This document shows, piece by piece, positions 28,201 to 38,700 of a stretch of 46,001 bases of DNA. The stretch spans positions 1 through 46,001 of the forward strand of contig JAGGVE010000004.1 in NCBI GenBank assembly GCA_021163505.1, written 5' to 3'. The translations under genes and the position numbers were made by a program. This DNA is from Candidatus Iainarchaeum sp. Lineage in GTDB: Archaea > Iainarchaeota > Iainarchaeia > Iainarchaeales > DTGL01. Each line of letters begins with the position of its first letter. Positions within the stretch are counted from its first letter, which is position 1. Below the pieces are notes generated by a model that was given only the letters and a program-made list of their open reading frames with translations, was not told the origin of the DNA and did no database searches.

Positions 28201-31200
28201 GAAGAGGTATTTAATATAACGCCACCAGAAGTAAAGATAGAGCTTAGCCCCATTGGTGGTGAATCACTGAGCTTCTCATTCGATGTGGAAAATATAAGCG
28301 CCATACCTATTGAGATAGAAAAAATAGAGTTTGAAAACGATGAGCTTGGCGAATACATCACAATAGAAGGTTTTGAAGATGCAAAAGGCGAAATTATAGA
28401 GCCCGGGAAGGCAATAACTGTAGAACTCAGTGCTACGCTTACAAACAAAGGCAAAAGAGTTGAAGAGATAACACAGCTTGAAAGCGCATTTACGGTTACT
28501 GTAACAAATAAAACGCTGGAAAAAAGCTGGGTAAAAAGCGCCAATCTCAGCGCAAGGATCATGCTTGAAGGTGCTTTGGAATCCACTGACTGCTTGGTAG
28601 TTGAACCCGCAAAGTGGGAAATAAACACAACAACAAAAGCGAAACAGTTAGCAGTTACTATAAAAAATATGTGTGCGGTAGGCACGCAACCTGCTCCTCT
28701 AAGAAATATTGAAATGAGAGTCTATTGGGGTGCTTCAGACGAGCTTGGAAAATTCAGTGTGACAAGCTCCGAGCTTGAGATTGAGAACGAAGAGCTTGGA
28801 AAAACATATATTGAATTGGCCCCATATGTCGAGCCAGAATTTGAGGATGAGATTATTGTTACATTTGTGCCAGATGAAGAGGTGGAAAGCGGCGAGGCAA
28901 ACGCAAAGATTCAGATAAGGGCAAAGCACGTAAGCAGTTCAGGAAAAGAAGAGGTGAAAACAGCTATTGATGTCTCCTTAACTGTTAATAATATTGCTGA
29001 ATGTGTAAAGGTAATCAAAAGGGAGCCTCTTGAGTTGCGCACCTGCGGTTATGATACTGGCTGGGGCAACTCAATGAGATACTTCGATAGAGACCCGTAT
29101 GCAAGCAGCACCCAGCCAGCAGGTTATCAGAGCCCACAACCAACAACATATATGCAACCATGGCAGATGCCCTGGCAGCCAACTTGGCCAAGCACCCAAG
29201 TACAGCAACCATGGCAAACAACCTATAGCCAAGGACCTTATAATACCCAGTGGCAATGCGAGAGTGAAAAGGCAGAAATAAGAGTAGAGAATAACTGCAC
29301 CACAGATGTCATTGTTTCTTTTGATGCTGCCTCTGCACTCACTTTAGAGCCAGAGGAGCTTGAGATAGCTTCAGGCGAAATTTCGAGCTTTGAGGTTTCT
29401 CCAACCGCTCGCATGGGAAAATATGACATAGTGGTAAGAGCTAAACCCAAAGGTTCCAAAGAGAAATGGAAAAAGATTGACAAGCTATATTTCACTGTAA
29501 TGCGATTCGATGATGTTTCGGAAAAATGCTATCCAATTATAGAGCCAACAACCCTCAGAACAAACTTCCTCGGGTGGCAGAAGGCAGCTGGTAAAATATA
29601 CAATAAATGTTACAACTTTGGGTACAGACTTGAACAAATAACAAAGGAAAATTTCCACTGCATGGACCCAGAAACAGGCGGAATGCAAATTGCACAGGGG
29701 GTCTGCCCGCTTATAAGAGAGGTATTCGTTTCGCCGCCTACTGTGCAGAAAGTATCTGATACTGAGACCTGGGAAGTTATGGAATTCAGCATATGGTACG
29801 ATCCAAACATAACCCAGCGCTGGCCGTTGCTATTAGAAGGGCCTATAGATAAGAGAATTGGGATGATAAGGGCAGCAAGCTCTTCACTATACAGCGCAGT
29901 GATCTCGCCTGGGGAAATATATGTACCCATGTATATACCGTTCCTTGGGCAGAAGAAATATTTCAAGGTGCAGGTTACATTTGAAGATCCATTCGAATGG
30001 TTCGGGGTGGCTGGAACGCTCATAGACGCTGGCGATCCCAATAAACAGCCATCTGAATGTGTAAACAAGGAAGCACTGAATGTTCCTGCAGCGGGTGAAG
30101 AATATCTTTACATTGGGGATGATCACTTCGCAAACGACATATTCACTTGGAAAGAAAATCCACCCAAAAGCGAGTGGGTAATGCCAGTCGCAACATCAAA
30201 TGAACAGATAATAGGCGTTCCTGGAGTCGAACAGGCATCAGGCTTCTGCGGAAGAAGTGACTATATAGAAAAGCTCCCATACACAACTTGGACAGATGCT
30301 GCTTCAGGCATCAAAATAACGTTTGAATTAACCCACAACAAGCATCATATTGTGATGAAAGTAGATAGAAGCGAGATGTTTACTAAATGTGCGCTTATAG
30401 ACTTCCAGTACCCAATAAAGGTAACAAGGGTGTTTAACAATCCAGGCACAGAAGAGGTTTTGCTACACGTAGCAGTAAATGTCCTGAATAAAGGTGTAAC
30501 AGAATATTATGAAGGCTGTGAATTTGAGGAAATGGAGAAAAAACCTGTGCCTGGCTGGGCAAATCTTGAGAGCTGTGATACTACTGGTGAAGCAATATAC
30601 TCACAGTACGGTTTTGATAAGTTACTATTCACATGGGAAGCCGACGAAATAACTCAAAACACATGTAGGACTAAGGAGCTTGGAGGGCAGGGATACTTCT
30701 GTGATGGAGCGCAGTTTTTGCTTTCAATATCTGGAGACTTGGTTAAGATAAAGAACAAAATAGAAGAACTGAACAATAGGATGAAAGAGGATCAATCGCT
30801 TGTGCTCACAGCAAAAGCGATACATGAAAATTCAGAGCTGGAAAGCGAGCTCATGGAACCGGGTAAGATGTATAAAATAATGAAGAAGCAAACAATAGTA
30901 AACGATAGCGTGCAGAACAAAAATTTGCTTGTATTTTTGCAGAGTCAATCGTATGGCGGGGGAATGTTACCCGCACCCTCTCTATCAGCGGATTCGTGCG
31001 ACCTCTCAGAGCTTGAAAGCGATTTATCTGGACTTGTTGAAAACCTCAGCACTGAAACGGAAGAATTCACAACCTTAAGACTGCTGGGATTCAGAAGAAG
31101 ATTTGAAGCAAAGCTTAGGGAATGTTATGGTTCAGACATAACTACTGAAAATGTGATTGGTATAATAGCGCCTGAAATGGACTATGCAGTTAGCGGCACG

Positions 31201-32694
31201 GAAGCGAGCGAAGCATGGGGCGTTCTTTCCGCTCCCGCGATAGGAGAAATGCCAATAATAGAACATAATGATAGCGTTAATGCCTATGTTATAACGTTTG
31301 AGGAATACATGGCAATTCACAACCAGATACTTCAAGGAATTTTGAGCAACATAAGAAGCGGGCAGAGAGATTCGCCAATAGTGGTTAACATTGGTGGTTT
31401 AAGCATGCAGAGCAACGAAGCCGTATGGCTCAGCTTCCTGCAGATGCTAAAAGAAAACATAGAGTTTAAACTTGTTGTTATCAATAAGCCGGGGATGAGC
31501 CCGGCTCTGGAAGAGTATGTAAAAGAGTACGCCGAAAATGCTGTTCAGGCAGAATCTAACGAAACTCCTGAGGACATAATATTCTCTGCCAATATAAAAA
31601 CAGATAACCTAAGCCCTCAATTTGTGAGCGATTTTCTCGCAGCATATCCTAAGATTCCTATAAACCCAGACCAGATAGAATTCAAACAATACATGCACCT
31701 CGAAAATTCGCTGTTCAGTGAAGAAACAAATAGCAAAAGGGTTAGCAGCGGGCAATACGCATACAGAATAGAACCAAAAATTATGTTTGATTTTAGCAAT
31801 AGCATTGCAACAGTAGCGTTAGATAAATTTATAGTAAAACTTTATCAGGAAAAGAGTTTGGAAGGCATCGATAGCGAAAAAGGAACCTCTTATGCTGAAA
31901 ACCCATTAATGTACCTTTCATTTGATGCGCCGCTTGGCAGAGGTTCTTCAAGTGCAGATTATGGAATTGCATTTTCGTCACTTCCAGAAAAGAAGCTCTA
32001 CTACAATTGGACAGACGAAGCGAGTTCTATGGCAGAAATAGCAGAGCGCTCGCCTGGAATAAGAACAATAACTATGGAGTTTAGCGACAAATTTGAAAAG
32101 ACAAGGGAGGGTAAAGTGATAGAGCTTGACCTTAGCAAGAACAAACTGAAATACTACCCTTCATATCCAGTGAGCCTAAAGGTCAGCTCCTCAAGCGGGC
32201 AAAACAACATTCTGTTCTATAGGTTTAATATTCCTTCATATTATGGAAATGTAAATGCATTATTTGCATGGTTTTCGCTCAACACAGATCAGGTACAAAC
32301 GCCTGTAGATGAATTTAAGACGTTTGAGCCTGCAGCTTTCTGTGAAGGCTGGACAGAGCCAAGTGAGATGGCAAAGTTATTCCTGCCACCTGGCGACTGG
32401 TACTCAATAACTTTTGTTCCTTACGCCACCACAGGAGAAACCTTGCAACTTGAGCTTAGCTGTGCAATGCAACCAGCGGTTATGCAGGCAAAGGTATTTG
32501 AAGGGAGTGAAACCCAAACAGAGCTTACTACTGGCTTGCCCGGTGGTTCAGTAAAGCTGAACGAACCAGGGAATCCACCATCAATAAAAGAATATTTAGA
32601 AAGGATAAAGAATGGCGAGATTTGTGTAGATACTATAAGCAAAAAGGAGCTCTTATTAAGATGGAATCCAAATGCGGTAGAGCTGCCAGGATAG
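25246..32694 (+). CDS. Giant membrane-anchored surface protein, paralog 2 (2482 aa)
   Basis: N-terminus DLREKWEDFMFWLEDHN, TM PAFFALIIAIIVVIFILLGGLELI. CarboxypepD_reg-like repeats (RKENPIEGASVTIKSEE...TNENGIATFLV). Module GLHIRTGSD...KWANIEW...YRGYAVSTAYDRDPSDEVLG...LYAKTY. Confidence 0.93.
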   Translation: MDLREKWEDFMFWLEDHNIPKPAFFALIIAIIVVIFILLGGLELIIPAPREEVTLNVIVLDRKENPIEGASVTIKSEELTKVEETNENGIATFLVYKDSEVIIEVSYEGETARETITVEGFTEKRIMLDIELITYADKKIVFFKEGTDEKYTDIESIDAACSNADWHQSNSQVINGEVLLRRVPSNCGKLSIKVNGEWHEVSAEGTEPVRIYLKEEVKKGRLIVKVVDSEGVPIGANAVEVRIKNSVGQYVGSQKTNASDTVVFDELLPDRYEITASGEHYKPSTSSAEVKGGKDTVKTMYVEPLVTGFPIKIRVVDTKGFGVKNVELQLRDSETQQILVNKQFTDAKGEYVFNVPEEKEYLIILALPNGWKKQIKAVPKEEFYEVTYDEEELEEGGTVVIEVKDQENEPLESATVELYTMEHNTSGYACATGADGFCEIEHVEPGRYYAQVKLYSYSPAISEDFEVLPGETTTVGPVTLEVDKGVFEFTVLNENSEPIAGAKIDAYDIDGERLIKSGSTNEEGIATLSIRTNVLPYFVIYAKGYLPYITAPIAPVANLTIEKKVVLQKEFSGIKVEFKGLEYEGEMIEDSVSPGTEYKGTFLLIVGKSGYSKAGLHIRTGSDTIGKVNKVESDNGYIKQIIVYATKLVKGSTYTPLKGEATDLKSIAKEESKWANIEWNLSDKLKKGVFEVEAAIVVRDSAITGDIFKLSYRGYAVSTAYDRDPSDEVLGSQKSTAEKDSLYAKTYDIVYSIGVSNLCDDSFCQSYFIEDLQKKTRLAIIDTYSARIGNRYKLHFTINNKTLELSEAEMKLKNEQRGLQFGAYKVYGTGGKEVTGNIDSSSGTISIGTFTSKSTIAGEVEFETIKDGTQVITIELQNGAETVLEKEITIEIPEGKEMMLEVVPKNIVAMIDNELLFKVSDKESEEAIQDASITLTLDDKHLTTGTTNSEGVFAFTLEAPSAGSKLKVRAMKPGYRPISRTIEISEEVFNITPPEVKIELSPIGGESLSFSFDVENISAIPIEIEKIEFENDELGEYITIEGFEDAKGEIIEPGKAITVELSATLTNKGKRVEEITQLESAFTVTVTNKTLEKSWVKSANLSARIMLEGALESTDCLVVEPAKWEINTTTKAKQLAVTIKNMCAVGTQPAPLRNIEMRVYWGASDELGKFSVTSSELEIENEELGKTYIELAPYVEPEFEDEIIVTFVPDEEVESGEANAKIQIRAKHVSSSGKEEVKTAIDVSLTVNNIAECVKVIKREPLELRTCGYDTGWGNSMRYFDRDPYASSTQPAGYQSPQPTTYMQPWQMPWQPTWPSTQVQQPWQTTYSQGPYNTQWQCESEKAEIRVENNCTTDVIVSFDAASALTLEPEELEIASGEISSFEVSPTARMGKYDIVVRAKPKGSKEKWKKIDKLYFTVMRFDDVSEKCYPIIEPTTLRTNFLGWQKAAGKIYNKCYNFGYRLEQITKENFHCMDPETGGMQIAQGVCPLIREVFVSPPTVQKVSDTETWEVMEFSIWYDPNITQRWPLLLEGPIDKRIGMIRAASSSLYSAVISPGEIYVPMYIPFLGQKKYFKVQVTFEDPFEWFGVAGTLIDAGDPNKQPSECVNKEALNVPAAGEEYLYIGDDHFANDIFTWKENPPKSEWVMPVATSNEQIIGVPGVEQASGFCGRSDYIEKLPYTTWTDAASGIKITFELTHNKHHIVMKVDRSEMFTKCALIDFQYPIKVTRVFNNPGTEEVLLHVAVNVLNKGVTEYYEGCEFEEMEKKPVPGWANLESCDTTGEAIYSQYGFDKLLFTWEADEITQNTCRTKELGGQGYFCDGAQFLLSISGDLVKIKNKIEELNNRMKEDQSLVLTAKAIHENSELESELMEPGKMYKIMKKQTIVNDSVQNKNLLVFLQSQSYGGGMLPAPSLSADSCDLSELESDLSGLVENLSTETEEFTTLRLLGFRRRFEAKLRECYGSDITTENVIGIIAPEMDYAVSGTEASEAWGVLSAPAIGEMPIIEHNDSVNAYVITFEEYMAIHNQILQGILSNIRSGQRDSPIVVNIGGLSMQSNEAVWLSFLQMLKENIEFKLVVINKPGMSPALEEYVKEYAENAVQAESNETPEDIIFSANIKTDNLSPQFVSDFLAAYPKIPINPDQIEFKQYMHLENSLFSEETNSKRVSSGQYAYRIEPKIMFDFSNSIATVALDKFIVKLYQEKSLEGIDSEKGTSYAENPLMYLSFDAPLGRGSSSADYGIAFSSLPEKKLYYNWTDEASSMAEIAERSPGIRTITMEFSDKFEKTREGKVIELDLSKNKLKYYPSYPVSLKVSSSSGQNNILFYRFNIPSYYGNVNALFAWFSLNTDQVQTPVDEFKTFEPAAFCEGWTEPSEMAKLFLPPGDWYSITFVPYATTGETLQLELSCAMQPAVMQAKVFEGSETQTELTTGLPGGSVKLNEPGNPPSIKEYLERIKNGEICVDTISKKELLLRWNPNAVELPG
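29086..29262 (+). repeat. P/Q/W/Y-rich low-complexity insertion in paralog 2
   Basis: Translates to RDPYASSTQPAGYQSPQPTTYMQPWQMPWQPTWPSTQVQQPWQTTYSQGPYNTQWQCE. Confidence 0.8.
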
Positions 32695-32795
32695 AAATAT
32701 TAAATAGAATAAACAAATACATAAATTAAATAAAAACAAAAAAATAGAAAGGAATAAAATAAAAAATGATAATCAATTAATATGAGGAAGTTAAC

Positions 32796-35700
32796 ATGGG
32801 CATACTGCAGTCGCTGAAAGACCTTTATTATCACTTAGAGGATAAATATTATGACCTTATAGACCGAATAAGCACACGCATTCCTATCTACAAAGTTACA
32901 GATGCGATAGATAAGGTTGTGCCTTCCTTTGCGTTGCTTCTTCTGATAATAGCTGTTCTAATTGGTTATGTTCTCATAAGCTTCACACCAGCAATAATGC
33001 CAAAAAAAGCAGAGATAAGCGTGCTTGTTGAATACAGGGATCGATATGGCGCAAAGTACCCTCTTGAAGGCGCATCTGTAACTATCATAAACGGTGAGCT
33101 TTCTACAACAATTGACACCAATGAAGATGGAATGTTGAGCACGCCGTATTATGCAAAGATCGGCGATGTTATTCAGATAAGCATAGCGAAAGATGGTTTC
33201 AAGCCAAAACCTTATTCAACAGAGCTTGAGGTTGATAGCGAAATAGAACACATACATGTTGTTCTTGATGAAATAATAAAATTCAAAGATGTTAGATTTA
33301 GGCTTGTTGATGAAGATGGCAACCCTATTGCAAACAAATTTGTTAGCTTGAGCTTTGAATGCGGCAACGATGCTGAAGCCCCAGCAGATATAGAAACAAT
33401 GACTGATTATACAGGGCTTGTGGAAGTGAACGATGTCCCTATTGAATGCGACCCGTTGCTAGTTTCTGTGAGCGCCAAGGGTTATGAAGCATTGGTGCGC
33501 GAGCCCGTTAGGGACGGCTCAGCCATTGTATTGAAACCAAAAGAAGAATTGAAACCACCGGAGGAGAAAGGCAGAATTATTGTAAGTGTACTTTTTAAAG
33601 GCGAACCTGTAACAGACCCTATTGCGGTTGAGCTCTACAAAGACACTGGCGCAGCACCGATGTTTATGGAGTATAAAACAACAGACAATGGGCAGGTTAT
33701 ATTCGAGGTGCTCGCTGGCACTTATAAAGTAAAAACTCGCGCAACTCAGAAATATGATAGCGCCGAATCCAATTTTATCACAGTGGGAGCAGACGAATAC
33801 AGAACAGTTACACTAGAGATTAGAGAAAGGATAATAGGTCACATAAAATTAAAAGTGATTGATGAAGCAAACGAAGAGCCATTAAAGGATGTCAGAGTAA
33901 CCCTGATGAAAGAATCAACGCAAGTAGCTTTCGATGAAACTGACGAAAATGGCTATGTGCAGTTCAACTTAACTAAAGATGAAAGCTTTACTGTGGTAAT
34001 AGATCACCCTGAATATTGTTTGGCACGCTTAACAGATGTGCGGAAGTCAGATAGCGTAATAGAAGTGAAGCTTAAGAAATACACAGGTGATTGTGGCGGC
34101 GTGCTCATAGCGAAAGTTGTAGATGAAGATGATAACCCTATTGCAAATGCAATGGTTGGAATATTTGACGAAAAAGGCAATTCTTTAGGCTGGGCTGAGC
34201 GCATTACTGATATAAATGGTGAGGCAGAGTTTAAAGGTCTGCGTGCAGGCAAATACAAGTTCTTTGCATACAAGGGTTATGGAAGCGGTTGGAGCGATGT
34301 TGTTGAATATCGTGTAAGAGAAGCGGTGGAGGAAAGAGCAACAATTGTGCTGCATATTCCAAAAGCAACAATCGAGCTAAGGGTTGTTAATTATGACTCT
34401 GAGCCCTTGCCGTTCAGTGATGTAACGCTGAAGAATGCCGACACAGATAAGCTGCTTGCAGGACCTGTAAAGGTTGAGGACCTAAACGGAAAAATAAGCT
34501 TTACTGTTGATGCTGGCATACCTTTCTACGCGTACATAACAAATCCGCAATATGCAAGCTACTCTACAGAAGCAATAACCTTAAAGCCCAATGAGCAGCG
34601 TTTTATGCAGGTTGTGCTCGAGCCAAAACGCATAAGTGGCGAAATAAAAGTAGACTTCTTGGGGCTGTTTAAAGGTGATAAAACCGCTTCGGTGGTTGCA
34701 GCAGGCAAGGAATATATCGCTAAATTCAGGCTTTCAGTACCAGAACAAGCAAACTACCAAAAGTTCGGCCTGCATATAAGGACTGGCAAATACAACATGA
34801 TGGAAAAAGACTTTATATATATTAAGGACGTTTATGCACCAGGCAAGCCAAATATTATAAGGGGCACTTCATTTAACCCGGGGCAGGGAATAACCTACGA
34901 TACGCAATTCTTAAGCGCCGATGGCTCAAAATGGGTGAATTTGGAATGGGCCAGCGGCAGAACAGGAACAATCTATGTAAATGCTAGAATAAAGATTAAA
35001 AAAACAGCGGTTGAAGAAGAACTACCAATATTCTGGCGCGCATGGGCTGTAAAAGAAAACAAGGTAATAAGAGACCCGGTTGATTATTCGCTAGGAGATA
35101 CTGCAAGCGAACAGGATCTATATGCAAGGGCCTACAAGCGCACGTTCCAAGTCGGTATGGAAAAGCTCTGTACAGATAAATGGTGCGTATCCCTGAAGAT
35201 TTTAGATATAGAGAACGACATAGCTGAATATGTGGATGAGACCTACAGTGCAAAGGTAGGCAAAGAGTATAAGCTCTCTTTCAGCATATTGAATAACAGC
35301 CCATACGAAACAGACACATTCGATAACGTGCAGCTGAAAATACTAAACAGCGAGAAAAACATAACTTTCAAAGAGTATGAAATTATAGGCGATACAATCA
35401 CACAAGGAACAGCAAATGCTAATGAAACTTCTTATATAAAAATAGGCAACCTGCCTAGGAATAAGGAAGTTCGCGGTGAAATAACATTTGTACCTAATGC
35501 AGCAATGGCGGGAACAATAATGATAAGGCTTCATGATCCGGCAAGGCATGCGCACATATTTGAGAAGGAAATTCTGGTTGATATTGCTGCTGCAAACGAG
35601 TTTATTGTTGAATTCAAAACTGCAAGCGAGGAGTTTGCAGCAGAACCTCCGCTACTGCCAAGCGGTATAGAGAACACCGTGGTTATAAGGGTGCGTGACA

Positions 35701-38700
35701 AAGCTACCGAACTAGAGGTAAGTGAGGCTAGCGTAAAGATAAAGGATAAATTTGGAGCAACTCTTGTAAGCACAAGTACTACATCGCGAGGCTTAGCAGA
35801 GATTACGTTGCCTGCATTAATGCCTGCTGATGTCATTTATTTAGTTGTTGAGAAACCAGACTATGCTGAATTCACGAAAGAAATAAGAGTTGATGAGAAG
35901 GTGCTCAAGATAGAGCCTGAAAAAATAGGCATTCAGCTCAATGTGCATACAAAACCTCTGGATTCCGTTACCGTAAGGCTTCTAAACGAAACAGAGATGG
36001 AGCTGAAGGTTGAATCTATCGAGCTTAGGGGCGACTTCTTAGGTTTAATAGATAATGAAAAGGTGCACGATTGGCTGACTTCAGAATACTTCGGGAGAAC
36101 TATTGCTGCAAGAGACAAGCTTGATATTGCTCTTAAGGTGCAGCTTAGCGATTTGGGAAAGCTCCTGAACGAAAGCAAGCAGCTATCTGGAAAGCTTATT
36201 ATCGTTGTTTCAAGTGCTGGGCAAAGCTGGCTCGCGGAGAGAGACGTTGATATAACTATTGGCTTAGGTGGTGAAGTGGACAATCCTGCCTGCCTAATTT
36301 TAAGTATAAATGAGTGGAAAGCTGCAACGAAAAGCAACGAGGTAAGAACAGATTTCACAATAGTAAACACCTGCACACTAAACGGAAAACCTATAAAGCT
36401 CCAGAATCTAAGTGCAAAGATTGAATGGCAAAGCAACCAGCTTGGCGACTATTATATAGAAATGGGCGAAAATACCATTGAGTTGCGCGGAGCATACTTC
36501 AAAGTGCTCAGGGGCACAATAAATGAAGAAGAAGAGCTGCCCGCAATGTTAACATTTGCTCCAGATGGCGGTGTGACAGGTAAAGCCCAAGCAACGATAA
36601 CTATAAGCGCTGAACACCCAACGCAGGGTGGGAAAGAAGTACTAACTGCTTCAATACAGACCGAGATAGATATTATAAGCCTTGATAACTGCGTGAGGTT
36701 TGATAAAGACCTTGTGAGAGTAAAGCCCGGTGAAGAGGGAAGCTTCACTATAGAAACTAAGGACTGTGGTGCAGCAGTTGACTTCATGTTAGACACTGAA
36801 TTGGCGCTCGCTGAGAAGGAATTTACTCTACAATCCTCAGATTCGAAACAGGTTACCATTTTAGGTGGCGAATACATTCCGGGGCAGTATCCAATCTACG
36901 TGAAGACGCGTAGTGTAGGAGAAAGCGAATACTCCATAAAGAAATTGATAAGGGTAATAATGGAACCAGAAGGCTGCCTGCGATTGAACCGCTATGAATA
37001 CGATATCTATGATGATCCAAACGACCCTTACGATGGCTTCGACGTCGGAAAGCTTATAAATGAATGCTACAAAAAGAAAGAAAACATTACAATAAGCTTC
37101 GATGAGCGCAATTGGCTTGAAGCAATGAAAACAGGTGCTGTCTGGGCAATAGTTGGTTTTATCTATGGTGGCATTCAGTCGGTAAGGCATGGCAAGGACT
37201 TCTTTGGGTTCCCGTTGCCTTCTACTGTCTGCGAGGAAGCTGGTTATGAATACTGCGGCGCAAAGATGGAGTGTAAAGGAGAGAAAATAAAGGTTGTAAA
37301 TAATGTAACGTGCTGTGCTTCTGAGTGCATAGCTGAGGAAGTAGACGTCAAAGAAAAAATCTGTGCTAAGAAAGGAGCTCGCTACTGCGGCTTCGGTAAC
37401 TGTCCAGAAGGCAAGGAAAAGATAGTTGAAGGTGTGAAGTGTTGCACAGATAAATGCATAACTGAACAGTTGTTAGAGAATAGCGATGCTAAATGTAAGG
37501 ATGTTAACGAAAACTACGACTTCTGCTCGGTGCCGCCATTTTCGGATGTAGAAGAGATATGTCCAGCGCAGTATGGTTATGAACGCGTTGGTGATATTTG
37601 GTGCTGTAGAGGACCTTGTCAGAAAGCCCAGCCGTCTTTGTTTGAAGAGATATGTAAAAATCCAGGTAGCGGCGAGGGGCCTTTCTATTATTGTAATCCA
37701 ACACTAGGGGAGAGCTGTCCTTCTGAGGATAAAATCGTGAACGTTTCGGGTGTTGCTTGCTGCACGGTAGAATGTGTCGGCGGAGCAACTGGAACAGAGA
37801 CTCCAAATGAATCCAAACTAAGCCCGGAAAATGCACTGTCAGCATGCCAGCAGGCAAACCCAACATATACTTACTGCAATCCTGCTGCAAACCTTACTTG
37901 TAAAGCGCTACCTGGCGCTGAACTCAACCCAATAGTTGAAGTCACCTATGTAAATGATGCTACTGGGGAGGAGATTCCAATAAATTGCTGTGATACTCGC
38001 TATGGTCAGTGCGTAGCTGAAACAACCCAACCTGCAAAAACTGGAGAAATGTCGCCTGCGGATACGCAAGAAAGCTTAACCTGCTATAATGAAGGAATGG
38101 GCCCATATTGCCCAAAGCGCGAAGGCATGGAAAGCTTCTGCGAGAACCAAGCTGATGGCACAACTGCATTACCGATAATGACTAATGGTGTTCCATGCTG
38201 TCCAAAAGGGTTCAACTGTGAGTATGCGCAGGCTGGAAGCAATACTTACGTTAGCGGTGATGCTGTAGTACAGATAGGCGCTCCGTGCCCAAAAGCCGGC
38301 TATGGTGTGCAATGTCCAATAGAAGGAACATGTTCAAGCACATATTGCGGAAACTGCATTAAAAACCCCAGAAAACCTTTAAAAGTGTCGACTACGTATT
38401 GCTGCCCCTACTCCAGCTACAATAAGTGCATTCTTCCAGACGGCCGCGAGGTTGTTGAAGGTCAGACTTATACACAAGCAGCAACGCAAACACAAACACC
38501 AGGAAACGCAGCGAGCACTCAATACACATATTCAAATGAACAGATCTGTGCGCAACCAAGCCTAATAGACCCGCGATGGCCGGCTGGTGTGTATAATTAC
38601 TACTATTGTCACTCTGGCGAAGAATGTAGTGGAAGTCCTGTAAAAATATATTATAACGGAGATTATTCACAAGGATACGTTGAGTGTTGCGATGGCGCTT

